From contig OW203751.1 of NCBI GenBank assembly GCA_934045075.1, positions 1,623,822-1,687,821 on the forward strand: a stretch of 64,000 bases of DNA, written 5' to 3'. Origin of the DNA: Yponomeuta sedellus. Taxonomy: Eukaryota > Arthropoda > Insecta > Lepidoptera > Yponomeutidae. The position numbers and the translations under genes were made by a program. Within the stretch, counting starts at the first letter, position 1; every line of letters begins with the position of its first letter. The notes below the pieces were generated by a model, which had not been told where the DNA came from, did no database searches, and was given only the letters and a program-made list of their open reading frames with translations. Below, one piece after another: positions 55,743-63,788 of the stretch.

Positions 55743-56205
55743 ATTAAACGGTTCTAATGTCGATTGTTAAGGTTAATACGTTTTACCTAATAAATAATCG
55801 CGATTATAGACCCGTTATACGTATACCTATCATAGACTCAACTAACTGATGATGGACTCTTAGTTTTTTTTTTTTTAAATCTTTATTAGGAACTTGGTAC
55901 ACAAAAGAAAAGCGACCATGTCGTCCTAGTAATGCTATATCCAGTAATACTTGTGTAATAAGTCTCTATACACGACTAAAGTTGATTAAATATTTGTCCT
56001 AGCTTTTAAACCAATTTTTACCAATTTGTATAAAATACAAATAAAAAAAAAAGACTCTTACGTTGATCGACTTTTCCAGCTGTTGAAGGACTCAAGCGGC
56101 TGGTAATGGACTCTACAAGCAGTTACTCAAGAATATTCACTTATTGTATGGAATCAAGCGTTACTTTGCGGAGATCCATATAGCATTAAAATGTGAAAAT
56201 GTATT
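55743..56205. other. ATP7 intron: unassigned
   Basis: T-run at 55865-55878; nothing recognised. Confidence 0.4.
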
Positions 56206-56209
56206 TCAT

Positions 56210-56690
56210 CTTAATTCCACCCATGCCGGGACTCGAAGCCGCGACCTCTGGCTAACCGTGCCAGCGCTCTCCCAACTGGGCTAACGGGCGACTTACCAGC
56301 ATCAGTGAAATTTCGAACCTCTCCAGTACTCTCTGTATTACTTACAAACAGCGACATCTGGCTGAAGTAATTTGCATCACTTGCAGCCCCGAGTACCTAC
56401 TTTGCAGTTAGATTTTACATCGGAATGATATCGCTGTACCCACATGATTACATTATTTTTATTGCACTAACCCGTGCTAAGGACAATTTTAAAAGTGATG
56501 CAAATTACTTCAGCCAGATGTCGCTGCCTGTACCTAATACAGAGAGTATTGTAAAGAGGTTCGAAATTTCACTGATGGCCGGTGAGTCGCCCATTAGCTC
56601 AGTTGGTAGAGCGCTGGCACGGTTAGCCAGAGGTCGCGGGTTCGAGTCCCGGCATGGGTGGAATTTTTAGCCTCTAAATAGGTGTTTGAT
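56210..56690. mobile_element. SINE-B pair: minus copy then plus copy with inverted tail
   Basis: 56210-56455 is a minus-strand copy from tRNA-like segment to 5' half. 56456-56493 is an inverted tail. 56494-56690 is a plus-strand copy with 5' half and tRNA-like segment. The last base lies about 35 bases from the donor of the ATP7 penultimate exon. Confidence 0.75.
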
Positions 56691-56724
56691 AATGTATTTG
56701 CTAAATTCCGCCATAAATACTCAC

Positions 56725-56853
56725 TTGGCGAGCGGGGAGTACCCGTCGGGCCGCTCATCGAGTCCTCTGTGGACGCTGACGGCCTCAAGTTCGCTGTTGA
56801 TGGACGCAATGTACTCGGGAGTTCTAAGCTGATCCGCCGTACGTTTCTTGAAG
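56725..56853 (-). CDS. ATP7: ATP7 copper ATPase, penultimate exon
   Basis: Minus-strand acceptor cctctcccttcttcggcag|C and donor AA|GTGAGT. 129 nt: one base completes Thr from the previous exon, 42 codons, then two bases. It encodes FKKRTADQLRTPEYI and ..SVHRGLDERPDGYSP, the cytosolic tail after the last helix. SVHRGLDE is close to the SVHVGIDD block I know from the tails of animal ATP7 proteins, and this anchors the identification. If the donor were ignored the frame would stop at once (AAG TGA). The perfect phase match to 49478 argues for splicing. Confidence 0.85.
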
Positions 56854-57081
56854 CTGCCGAAGAAGGGAGAGGTTATGGTTCGACTACCACAAAGAAGTTT
56901 ATCAATTCAAGTTTCTTCTTCTTACCTTTTACCTTTGTATTGGTTTGCATCTAAATAATAAGTAGCAATAATAATGATGATTATTGGTATGACATAACGA
57001 TTGATTATGTAAATTTATAAACTTTTATAAGGCACTGACATGCAATATAGGTATTAGTTTTTAATTAGTACTAAGATAGCT

Positions 57082-57311
57082 ATACTATTTTTATTTTTAA
57101 TGCACTAACCCGTGCTAAGGACAAATTTAAAAACCTATTTAGAGGCTAAAAATTCACCCATGCTTTGATTCGAACCCGCAACCTCTGGCTATCCGTGCCA
57201 GCGCTCTACCAATTGAGCTCAATTGGTAGAGCGCTGGCACGGATAGCCAGTGGTTGCGGGTTCGAATCCCGGCATGGGTGAAATTTTTAGCCTCTAAATA
57301 GGTTTTTAAAT
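57082..57311. mobile_element. Palindromic SINE-B dimer with 10-bp target duplication
   Basis: The most complete palindrome. Both arms reach the D-arm and meet at ccaattgagctcaattgg. The direct repeat taagatagct lies at 57072-57081 and 57312-57321. The left arm carries the full tail (ctaacccgtgctaagg); the right arm stops shortly before it. Confidence 0.85.
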
Positions 57312-57374
57312 TAAGATAGCTTTTAAGGATCGCAAACAATGTATGTTGTTTTCGAAATAAATGAACTATGAACT

Positions 57375-57535
57375 CTTCTTCAGGCTATATTAGTCCACAG
57401 CCGGACATAGCTCTCCCCTAATGAGCGCCATAGCGCAAGGTTGTGCCATCATTGGAGGGTAATGCCCATAATCCCCACGCTGGGCATGCGGGTTGGGGAT
57501 CGCAGTTTGGTGGAATTGTACTGCAGGTGGCGCAG
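57375..57535 (+). mobile_element. Family B repeat copy
   Basis: 'caggctatattagtccacag' to 'gggttggggatcgcagtttg'. Confidence 0.65.
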
Positions 57536-57595
57536 AGAATTTCCATTCTTTTTGTCGAATGTCAAATCTATAATATCTATAAAACAAACTAATAC

Positions 57596-57690
57596 CGTCT
57601 ATTCATCCTAACTTCTCTAATTTAGTAAACAACATTCTAACCTCATAATTGACATTTAATGTCAAAACTAGTTTTTTTCTCGCAAGTGCA
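57596..57690 (+). repeat. Short dispersed repeat, also at 63878-63975
   Basis: 'aatttagtaaacaacattct' and 'tttttctcgcaagtgcatga' recur at the right end of the window. Confidence 0.5.
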
Positions 57691-57934
57691 TGAGATTTGT
57701 TTATAAAATTGGCAGCGATTTACCTAAAATACTTTCCCAGGTTACTTCGTTTATTGGAATAGTGCAGTTTTCGACTTAAAGATCATACTTTACCGGTAGA
57801 ATATTGTTTAGTAAAAAGGTCAAGTAAGGATAAATAGACTGTAAGATAACATTAATATTGGAGTCACTGTAGTACATTCTGCCAAGTCCTTAGCTTTTCC
57901 CACAGACGGGTAATCTTAATAATATCATAAATAA

Positions 57935-58085
57935 GAGGCGCAATGCACGACGTAATTGGTGACCACGACACAGGGTATCCTAGTGTGTGGTCACCAATTA
58001 CGTCGTGCATTGGGCCTCTGCGCATACATTGCTTCTGACCACGACACAGGGTATCCTAGTGTGTGGTCAGAAGCAATGTATGCGC
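57935..58085. repeat. Double hairpin with two identical 20-nt loops
   Basis: Stem 1 (57935-57966 with 57987-58018) has 32 bp with one mismatch. Stem 2 (58020-58042 with 58063-58085) has 23 bp and is perfect. The stems are unrelated for most of their length, yet both enclose gacacagggtatcctagtgt, the core of family D, and share the innermost gaccac/gtggtc. Confidence 0.9.
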
Positions 58086-58404
58086 CTGTATGTAAATGTT
58101 ATGTTAAGTATGCCCCGGAACGAAGGTCATACCCTACTCTTCAGGTGCCGACCGACAGTGTTGGGCGTAGTTAACTACTTTTTTGTAATCAGATTACTAA
58201 CTGCGATTAAATGAAATGAAATGAAAAGGTTTTATTCAAAGTAGCGCAGATACTGCGGCTTAATGAACGTTACAAGTTAAACTAGGTGTCCATTTCAAAA
58301 TCTGGATCATTTTGGAGAAAAAATGGACAAAAAAACTCCAAACTTAGTCTTTTCAAATTCCTTAATTAACAGAATTTACACAGATACTACAAAACTCGTG
58401 AATT

Positions 58405-61290
58405 TTACATGCTTGAATTCCAGACATCATTGTCATCTAAATAATCCTTAATATTATAGTAGCTCTTTTGGCACAAAGTGTACTTTACACATTTTTTGAA
58501 CCGCGCTTCAGTCAAACTTAATATATCTTCAGGGATTTTATTGTAGAAGCGTATACAATGCCCCATGAAGGATGTATTAACTTTTGCCAGCCTAAATCTT
58601 GGGATCAAAAGTTTATGTTTATTTCTAGTATTTACATTATGTTGGCTACCTGCAGTTTTAAAGTTGCTAATATTTTTCCTGTCATACATAATATTTTCAT
58701 AGATATACTGACTGGCAACTGTCAGGATGTTTGTTTCTTTAAAGAATTCTCTTAACGAGTCTCTACTGCCTAGCTTATAGATGAATCTGATCGCTCTTTT
58801 CTGCAAGACGAAGATGGTCTCAATGTCCGCTGCCCGTCCCCACAGTAGTATGCCGTAGGACATGATACTATGGAAGTAACTAAAATAAACGAGCCTGGCA
58901 GTTGCGACGTCAGTTAGTTCCCTAATTCTTTTAACAGCATATGCTGCAGAGCTAAGCCTATTTGCCAATTTTTCTATATGAGGACCCCATTGAAGCTTTG
59001 CATCAATTGTGATACCTAAAAATACAGTATCTTCGACAAGGTCTAGTTTGTCCCTTCCCAATATAACTTTGCTGTCAACTACTTTGACATTTGGTAGAGT
59101 GAACTTTATACATTTTGTCTTTTTTGAATTTAACAATAAGTTATTAGACGTAAACCAGTTTAGTACCTGAGAGAGAGCAGCATTAGTATTGTCAAGGTCA
59201 TCTTCTTGTCTCTTAATTTTGAAAATAAGTGACGTGTCATCTGCAAATAGTACTATCTCTGACATATTTTGAACCATGAACGGCAAATCATTTATATATA
59301 CGAGGAAGAGGAACGGCCCCAAAATCGATCCCTGTGGTACTCCTATCCTGACCTCTGACCCTGAAGATTTAGTTCTATTTATATCAGCTCTTTGAATTCT
59401 TCCTTCTAAATATGATGTCATAAGTTTTAGGCTATTCCCGTTTATACCATAGTGCTTTAATTTTAAAAGAAGTGTTTTATGGTCAACGCAATCAAATGCT
59501 TTTGACAAGTCACAGAATACGCCTATAGCATCCTTGCGATCTTCCCATGCACTAAATATATGTTTAACTAACATGACGCCGGCGTCCGTTGTAGAGCGCC
59601 CTTGCGTAAAGCCGAATTGCTGACCATGGAGAAGTTGATAGTCATTGAAGTGTGTAAGCAGTTGACCTAGAACTATCTTCTCGAATATTTTACTCAAAAC
59701 GGGTAGAACCGAAAATGGTCTGAAATTTGAAGGATCTTGCTTATCACCACTTTTAAATAAAGGAACGAGCCTACTATATTTCATTAGATCTGGGAATATA
59801 CCCTCATCTAGACATTTGTTAAAGATTCTGGCTAAATAGGGTGCTAGGGTGTCGATTACTGAGCTAACTACTGTTACTGACATAGCCCACAAATCTTCAG
59901 TTTTTTTAAGCTTTAGCTTTTTAAACGATTTAATCACGGTATGAGCTTCAATATAATCAAACGAAAAATCGTGATCGCATGGGGGGACATTGTCTTTCAA
60001 AATAGTTTCAGCAAGAGCTGGAGAAGAGTCTAAAGGAGCTGTCGTTATAATTGGAACATTTGTAAAGAACTGTTCAAAAGCCGCAGCAATGTCTTCATTT
60101 GAGGTTATTAATTTATTATTTATTTTAAGTGCAAATTCGCGATCTCCCAATTTGGATTTACCAGTTTCCTTATTTATAATAGCCCAAATTGTTTTAGATT
60201 TATTAGAAGATTGAAGGATTTTTGATTTTATATACTCGCATTTTGCTTTGTGGCAGACGGCCTTAAATAATTTTGAATATAGTTTTACATACTGTATAAA
60301 ACTGGGGTTGTATGTATATGTTTTTTTCTCATACAGTAAATAAAGTGTGTCCCTACTTTTTCGGATGCCGGCTGTGGCCCATTCACTAAATTGTAATTTA
60401 TTTTGTTTGCAGGATATCTGTTTTAATTTAAAAACTTTTTCAAAACTATTTGAAACAGCCTCGAAGAAATCTCGATAGAGAACATTAGCATCTTGAGTTT
60501 TATTTTTTTGAATAGGTAATCTTTTTTTTAAGTCAAGTTTAAACAATTCCAGTTTTTTATTTGTTATCACCCTGCAGAGTACATCTTGCTCTATTTTTTT
60601 TAAATCTGCTTTAAAATGTACAATTTGACCACTGTGGTCTGATTTAAGACAATTCACTGTAGAATAATGGGAAAATTCACAGTCACAGTATACGTTGTCA
60701 AGGCAGGTGGCGGTGGTTTCGGTAATCCTGGTGGGCTCTAAGAAAATATTCATCAAATTAAAAGACTTAAAAATAAGTTTTAATTTAGCACTCGAAGGGG
60801 AATCTACAAGCAGGTTTACATTAAAATCACCACAGACTATAACCTTCTTATTATTACTGCAGGCTACTTTTAATACATCCTCTAATACAGATTCGAATAC
60901 ACTGTAATCGCTGGTGGGGGGCCTGTATACGCTTACTACAATGTGTGAGGATAATTCAACACAAGATAGTTCAATTATTTTTTCAACAGAAAGCCTGCAA
61001 ATATCTTTCCTTTCTTTAAATTTTAAACCATCCTTTACTAGTATTAAAGATCCCCCATGCAATGCTAACTTTCTATTGTAGCAACTGGCTAACTGATAAT
61101 TATGTACAGAAAAATTCATATGAGATTCTAATAGCCAGTGCTCCGTAACACAAAGTATGTCAATCTCATGTTGTTCTAAGAACAATTCTAACTCTAGTAG
61201 CTTTCCAGAAAAACCACCCTGTATGTTCTGATTAGCTAAAGTGATTTTTTTTAAGAGGGGCTTTTCTGTTCTCTGCGCTGACAGTTTAAA
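58405..61290 (-). CDS. LINE ORF2: endonuclease plus reverse transcriptase
   Basis: About 960 codons without a stop. The N-terminal AP-type endonuclease shows LANQNIQGG, CVTEHW, YRPP, GDFNVN and SDHSG in order. The reverse transcriptase shows LSKAFDCVDH, GVPQGSILGP and the catalytic FADDTS. The C-terminal part ends NSSM. There is no ATG before the endonuclease: the first in-frame ATG would remove its start. ORF2 overlaps ORF1 by about 40 nt in the -1 frame. Translation by re-initiation or frameshift is inferred. The motif set fits the Jockey/CR1 group; I cannot fix the clade. Confidence 0.9.
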   Translation of the reverse strand, partial: FKLSAQRTEKPLLKKITLANQNIQGGFSGKLLELELFLEQHEIDILCVTEHWLLESHMNFSVHNYQLASCYNRKLALHGGSLILVKDGLKFKERKDICRLSVEKIIELSCVELSSHIVVSVYRPPTSDYSVFESVLEDVLKVACSNNKKVIVCGDFNVNLLVDSPSSAKLKLIFKSFNLMNIFLEPTRITETTATCLDNVYCDCEFSHYSTVNCLKSDHSGQIVHFKADLKKIEQDVLCRVITNKKLELFKLDLKKRLPIQKNKTQDANVLYRDFFEAVSNSFEKVFKLKQISCKQNKLQFSEWATAGIRKSRDTLYLLYEKKTYTYNPSFIQYVKLYSKLFKAVCHKAKCEYIKSKILQSSNKSKTIWAIINKETGKSKLGDREFALKINNKLITSNEDIAAAFEQFFTNVPIITTAPLDSSPALAETILKDNVPPCDHDFSFDYIEAHTVIKSFKKLKLKKTEDLWAMSVTVVSSVIDTLAPYLARIFNKCLDEGIFPDLMKYSRLVPLFKSGDKQDPSNFRPFSVLPVLSKIFEKIVLGQLLTHFNDYQLLHGQQFGFTQGRSTTDAGVMLVKHIFSAWEDRKDAIGVFCDLSKAFDCVDHKTLLLKLKHYGINGNSLKLMTSYLEGRIQRADINRTKSSGSEVRIGVPQGSILGPFLFLVYINDLPFMVQNMSEIVLFADDTSLIFKIKRQEDDLDNTNAALSQVLNWFTSNNLLLNSKKTKCIKFTLPNVKVVDSKVILGRDKLDLVEDTVFLGITIDAKLQWGPHIEKLANRLSSAAYAVKRIRELTDVATARLVYFSYFHSIMSYGILLWGRAADIETIFVLQKRAIRFIYKLGSRDSLREFFKETNILTVASQYIYENIMYDRKNISNFKTAGSQHNVNTRNKHKLLIPRFRLAKVNTSFMGHCIRFYNKIPEDILSLTEARFKKCVKYTLCQKSYYNIKDYLDDNDVWNSSM

Positions 61291-61688
61291 TCAGCAGTCA
61301 AACTTAACTTATTTATGTTAGGTTTTTTTAAAGCCTCTGAGTACAGAGGTTTACTAGTAGAACTTTTTCTACAGTTTTTATTTACTAATGGTACCTGTTT
61401 TACTGTCGTAACAATAATAGGGTCATAAATATTGAATGCCAACAATTTGGCAATCTGTCGTTTTGAACGAAGGGGCACATACATTGTGTCCCTAGTCAAT
61501 ATAAAATTTCGAATAAAGTTATTCGTATCAAAATAAAAAACTTGATCTCTATGACCAAATGTCATGTTATATAACAGACGGTTAAGTTTACCTATCCGTG
61601 CATTCTGTGTCTCTGACAATGTTTTTGAATAGGGAAAAGCACAGATAATGATTTTCCTTACATTTAAAGCTATTATGGACTCATAGTA
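61251..61688 (-). CDS. LINE ORF1, C-terminal remnant
   Basis: Open from just after a stop at 61689 to TAA at 61251. It contains ESIIALNVRKIIICAFPYSK and RDTMYVPLRSKRQIAKLL. The second resembles the end of SGNH-type esterase domains found in some CR1 ORF1 proteins, where DGxHL precedes a helix, but here His is replaced. This affiliation is tentative. The 5' part of ORF1 is missing, so the copy could not move by itself. Confidence 0.55.
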   Translation of the reverse strand, partial: YYESIIALNVRKIIICAFPYSKTLSETQNARIGKLNRLLYNMTFGHRDQVFYFDTNNFIRNFILTRDTMYVPLRSKRQIAKLLAFNIYDPIIVTTVKQVPLVNKNCRKSSTSKPLYSEALKKPNINKLSLTADLNCQRREQKSPS

Positions 61689-61689
61689 T

Positions 61690-62233
61690 TAAAAGTAGTT
61701 AACTACATGTAGTTATGGTTACATGTAGTTATGGTTACATGTAGTTAACTACAGTAATCAAACTACATTAAGTAGTTGTTAATTTGATTGCTGTAATTGC
61801 TGTAATCATAATTACTTATGATTACTGATTAGCTGAGTTGTAAAATTTATATTTCCGTTCGTTCGCACAATTGTAGCGAACGGATGTGCACACTGTCAGA
61901 CACAATTAAATTCACTACCCTGCATGCGTCGCACCAAATAAAAACACATGTACCCGACATGCAGGGAGTAGATAGTGCGCTCTAACTAACTACGTAGCAA
62001 ACGACAAGTCGATACATGAACGACACGCGCGCCACGTCTTTGTTTTTTTATACGAAAGTTTATTTAAAAATGTAGTTATAAAAAGTAATCTTGTAATCGT
62101 GATTGCAACTACAATTTGCAGTTAGTAATCAAAATATTTAATTACTTATTCTGATTACTTCATGTAGTTTGTAATCGTGATTATCAGCTACTTTATGTAA
62201 TCGTGGTTAGTAGTTAGATTACATTTTTCCCCA
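61690..62233. repeat. gtagttaactac-rich repeat segment
   Basis: Many copies of 'gtagtt' and 'taatcg/attac' motifs in both orientations; it belongs to the element interrupted by the LINE. Confidence 0.4.
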
Positions 62234-62338
62234 GATTACCCTAACGAAATCTTTTCCCTCATCCTCGTTTCCACAGCCAGTGGACGAGTAAATAATTAAG
62301 CATAAGCTAGCTATCTTTTCGGAATCGGAATTACTTAC

Positions 62339-62409
62339 GTTTTAAGTAACAAGCTTGAGCAGACTACTGAGACGGAGCTCATCGCCATAGCAGCCGACGC
62401 CATCCAGGG
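62339..62409 (-). CDS. ATP7: ATP7 copper ATPase, last-helix exon
   Basis: Minus-strand acceptor gtttgctccacag|CCC and donor AC|GTAAGT. 71 nt encode PWMASAAMAMSSVSVV then CSSLLLK and two bases of Thr. This is the strongly conserved last membrane helix of copper P1B-type ATPases (PWMGSAAMAASSVSVV in vertebrate ATP7). Its Met and Ser (MSS) belong to the copper-transport site. Met after SAAMA and Ala for Gly are mild variants. It is too short to appear as an open frame of its own. It joins in phase 0 to the exon at 63639 and in phase 2 to that at 56853. A family F repeat begins within about 100 bases after the donor. Confidence 0.88.
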
Positions 62410-62434
62410 CTGTGGAGCAAACAACTGCAGTTTA

Positions 62435-62900
62435 GAAATGAAATGAAAAGGTTTTAATCAAAGTTTTTTTTTGCTTCCTTTTTTCTTGCAATCTGTCCTT
62501 GACATTAAGCTAGAATTTTGGCGTCATTGTCGTAGTGGGCTTGCATGGTATATGCCCTGTTGCATATCCATATATTACTTTCTTGGCTCGGTGGGTTTCA
62601 AAGTTGCGCAGAAACTGCGGCTTAACGAACGTTACAATTCAAACTAGGTGTCCATTGCCAAATCTAGATCATTTTGGAGAAATAATTTACAAAAAATCTC
62701 CAAACGTAGTCTCTTCAAAGTCATTAATTAACATAGTTTACATAATTATTTTAAAACATAGAACTCATGCATTGTACTGGCTTCAATTCCAGACATCATT
62801 GTCATTTAAATAAACCTTTATGTTAAAGTACAGTTTGAAATACACCCAGTTTGGCACAAACTGTAATTAAAACATTTTTTAACCTCGTTTCAGGCAAGCT
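62435..62900 (-). mobile_element. LINE 3' fragment with internal insertion
   Basis: Tail and 3' UTR of the 58-61 kb family, interrupted at about 62466-62590 by unrelated T-rich sequence. Confidence 0.65.
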
Positions 62901-62989
62901 TAGAACTACAAAAGGTCACATAACTTATATTAAAAACCATCTAGCGATATTCTACAGTCATTTTAGAAAATTCTCTACATCACTAACCT

Positions 62990-63287
62990 AATAATCATGT
63001 GAGTACAGCGATATCATTCCGATGTAAAAACCTAACTGCAAAGTAGGTACTCGGGGTTGCACGTGATGCAAATTACTTCAGCCTGTACGTAATACAGAGA
63101 ATATTGTAAAGAGGTTCGAAATTTCACTAATGCCGGTGAGTCGCCCATTAGCTCAGTTGGAAAAAGCGCTGGCACGGATAGCCAGAGGTCGCGGGTTCGA
63201 ATCCCGGCATGGGTGGAGTTTTTAGCCTTTAAATAGGTTTTTAAAAATAATGTCCTTAGCACGGGTTAGTGCATTAAAAAGCATATA
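62990..63287 (+). mobile_element. SINE-B, full length, 11-bp target duplication
   Basis: atcactaacct lies at 62979-62989 and 63288-63298. This sets the element boundaries: a 5' half without obvious tRNA likeness (about 150 bp), the tRNA-like segment (63143-63216) and the tail. The target is the splice-donor region of a decayed ATP7 exon copy. Confidence 0.88.
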
Positions 63288-63296
63288 ATCACTAAC

Positions 63297-63365
63297 CTGC
63301 AGTATAAGTCGGTCCGAAGCTAGCGCGCCGCTCGCCAGCCGTATGCTGAGCAGGTTGTTCACAGT
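63297..63365 (-). pseudogene. Decayed partial duplicate of the ATP7 exon (copy 1)
   Basis: Reads [15 protein letters not shown] then DRLILQ followed by GTTAGT. It matches the second half of the intact exon at 63639 with substitutions. It has no matching acceptor or 5' half. Its donor overlaps the SINE-B target duplication. Confidence 0.75.
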
Positions 63366-63481
63366 CTCATGCTACAAAGCCTAATAAGATTATTCAGCGG
63401 AATGGAGAGGTAATCATTCTATCTCTAGCGAAATTCTACTGGCCGACACTGTCAAGTGTCATTGTAGTAACACTCTCTTAC

Positions 63482-63545
63482 CTGCAGTATAAAGCCATAC
63501 AGCGTCCCGCTCCCCAGGGGATGCTAAGTAGGTTGTACAAAGATA
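63482..63545 (-). pseudogene. Decayed partial duplicate of the ATP7 exon (copy 2)
   Basis: YNLLSIP is readable, then a 1-nt loss shifts the frame. The end TTTATACTGCAG|GTAAGA is conserved. Flanking intron sequence ('ggaatggagagg') is duplicated with it at about 63400 and 63580. Confidence 0.75.
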
Positions 63546-63638
63546 TAAAAAAAGGACAGTCTGATGTTACTTTCAGGGGAATGGAGAGGAAGTTATTCAT
63601 TCAATCAGACATTTTAGAAAATGTTCGACATCACTAAC

Positions 63639-63788
63639 CTGCAGTATAAACCCGTACGAGGCCAGCGCGCCGCTCGCCAGCGGTATGCTTAACAGGTTGT
63701 AAACTGACGCGAACAGGAAGTTCAACCTGACGCGGCGAACGGTCACCCGGGACAGATCCAGGCACGCTACCACGTCTAGCAGGTCATT
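63639..63788 (-). CDS. ATP7: ATP7 copper ATPase, hinge-end and helix exon
   Basis: Minus-strand acceptor tgttgttcgcag| and donor CAG|GTTAGT; 150 nt, 50 residues, phase 0 at both ends. [20 protein letters not shown] matches the segment after the nucleotide-binding hinge (..[21 protein letters not shown] in vertebrate ATP7). The next helix contains the invariant Tyr-Asn pair (SVYNLLSIP) of the copper site. The protein is a copper-pumping ATPase of the secretory pathway and plasma membrane. Upstream exons lie beyond the right edge. Confidence 0.92.

Larger units (their letters stand above)
58209..61690 (-). mobile_element. Non-LTR retrotransposon (CR1/Jockey group), 5'-truncated
   Basis: Minus strand. 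It has an (AAATG)-type tail at 58209-58228 in forward reading, a 3' UTR of about 180 bp, a long endonuclease-reverse transcriptase frame, and upstream the C-terminal part of a first ORF. Fragments of its 3' end recur at 7884-8040, 52325-52690 and 62435-62900. Confidence 0.85.
58156..62233. mobile_element. Possible hAT-like element containing the LINE
   Basis: It starts CAGTGTTGGGC, a hAT-like terminus, followed by gtagttaactac motifs that resume at 61700-62220 beyond the LINE. Its outer flanks are the two halves of a family F repeat (to 58155 and from 62234). The right terminus does not match the left well, so the class is uncertain. Confidence 0.45.

Noticed and set aside
56682..56954. 90-codon plus-strand frame
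   Set aside because: It is the complement of the ATP7 penultimate exon, which has splice sites and matching phase on the minus strand.
58156..62233. Firm hAT assignment for the element around the LINE
   Set aside because: The left end CAGTGTTGGGC is hAT-like, but the right end does not form its complement and no 8-bp duplication could be shown.
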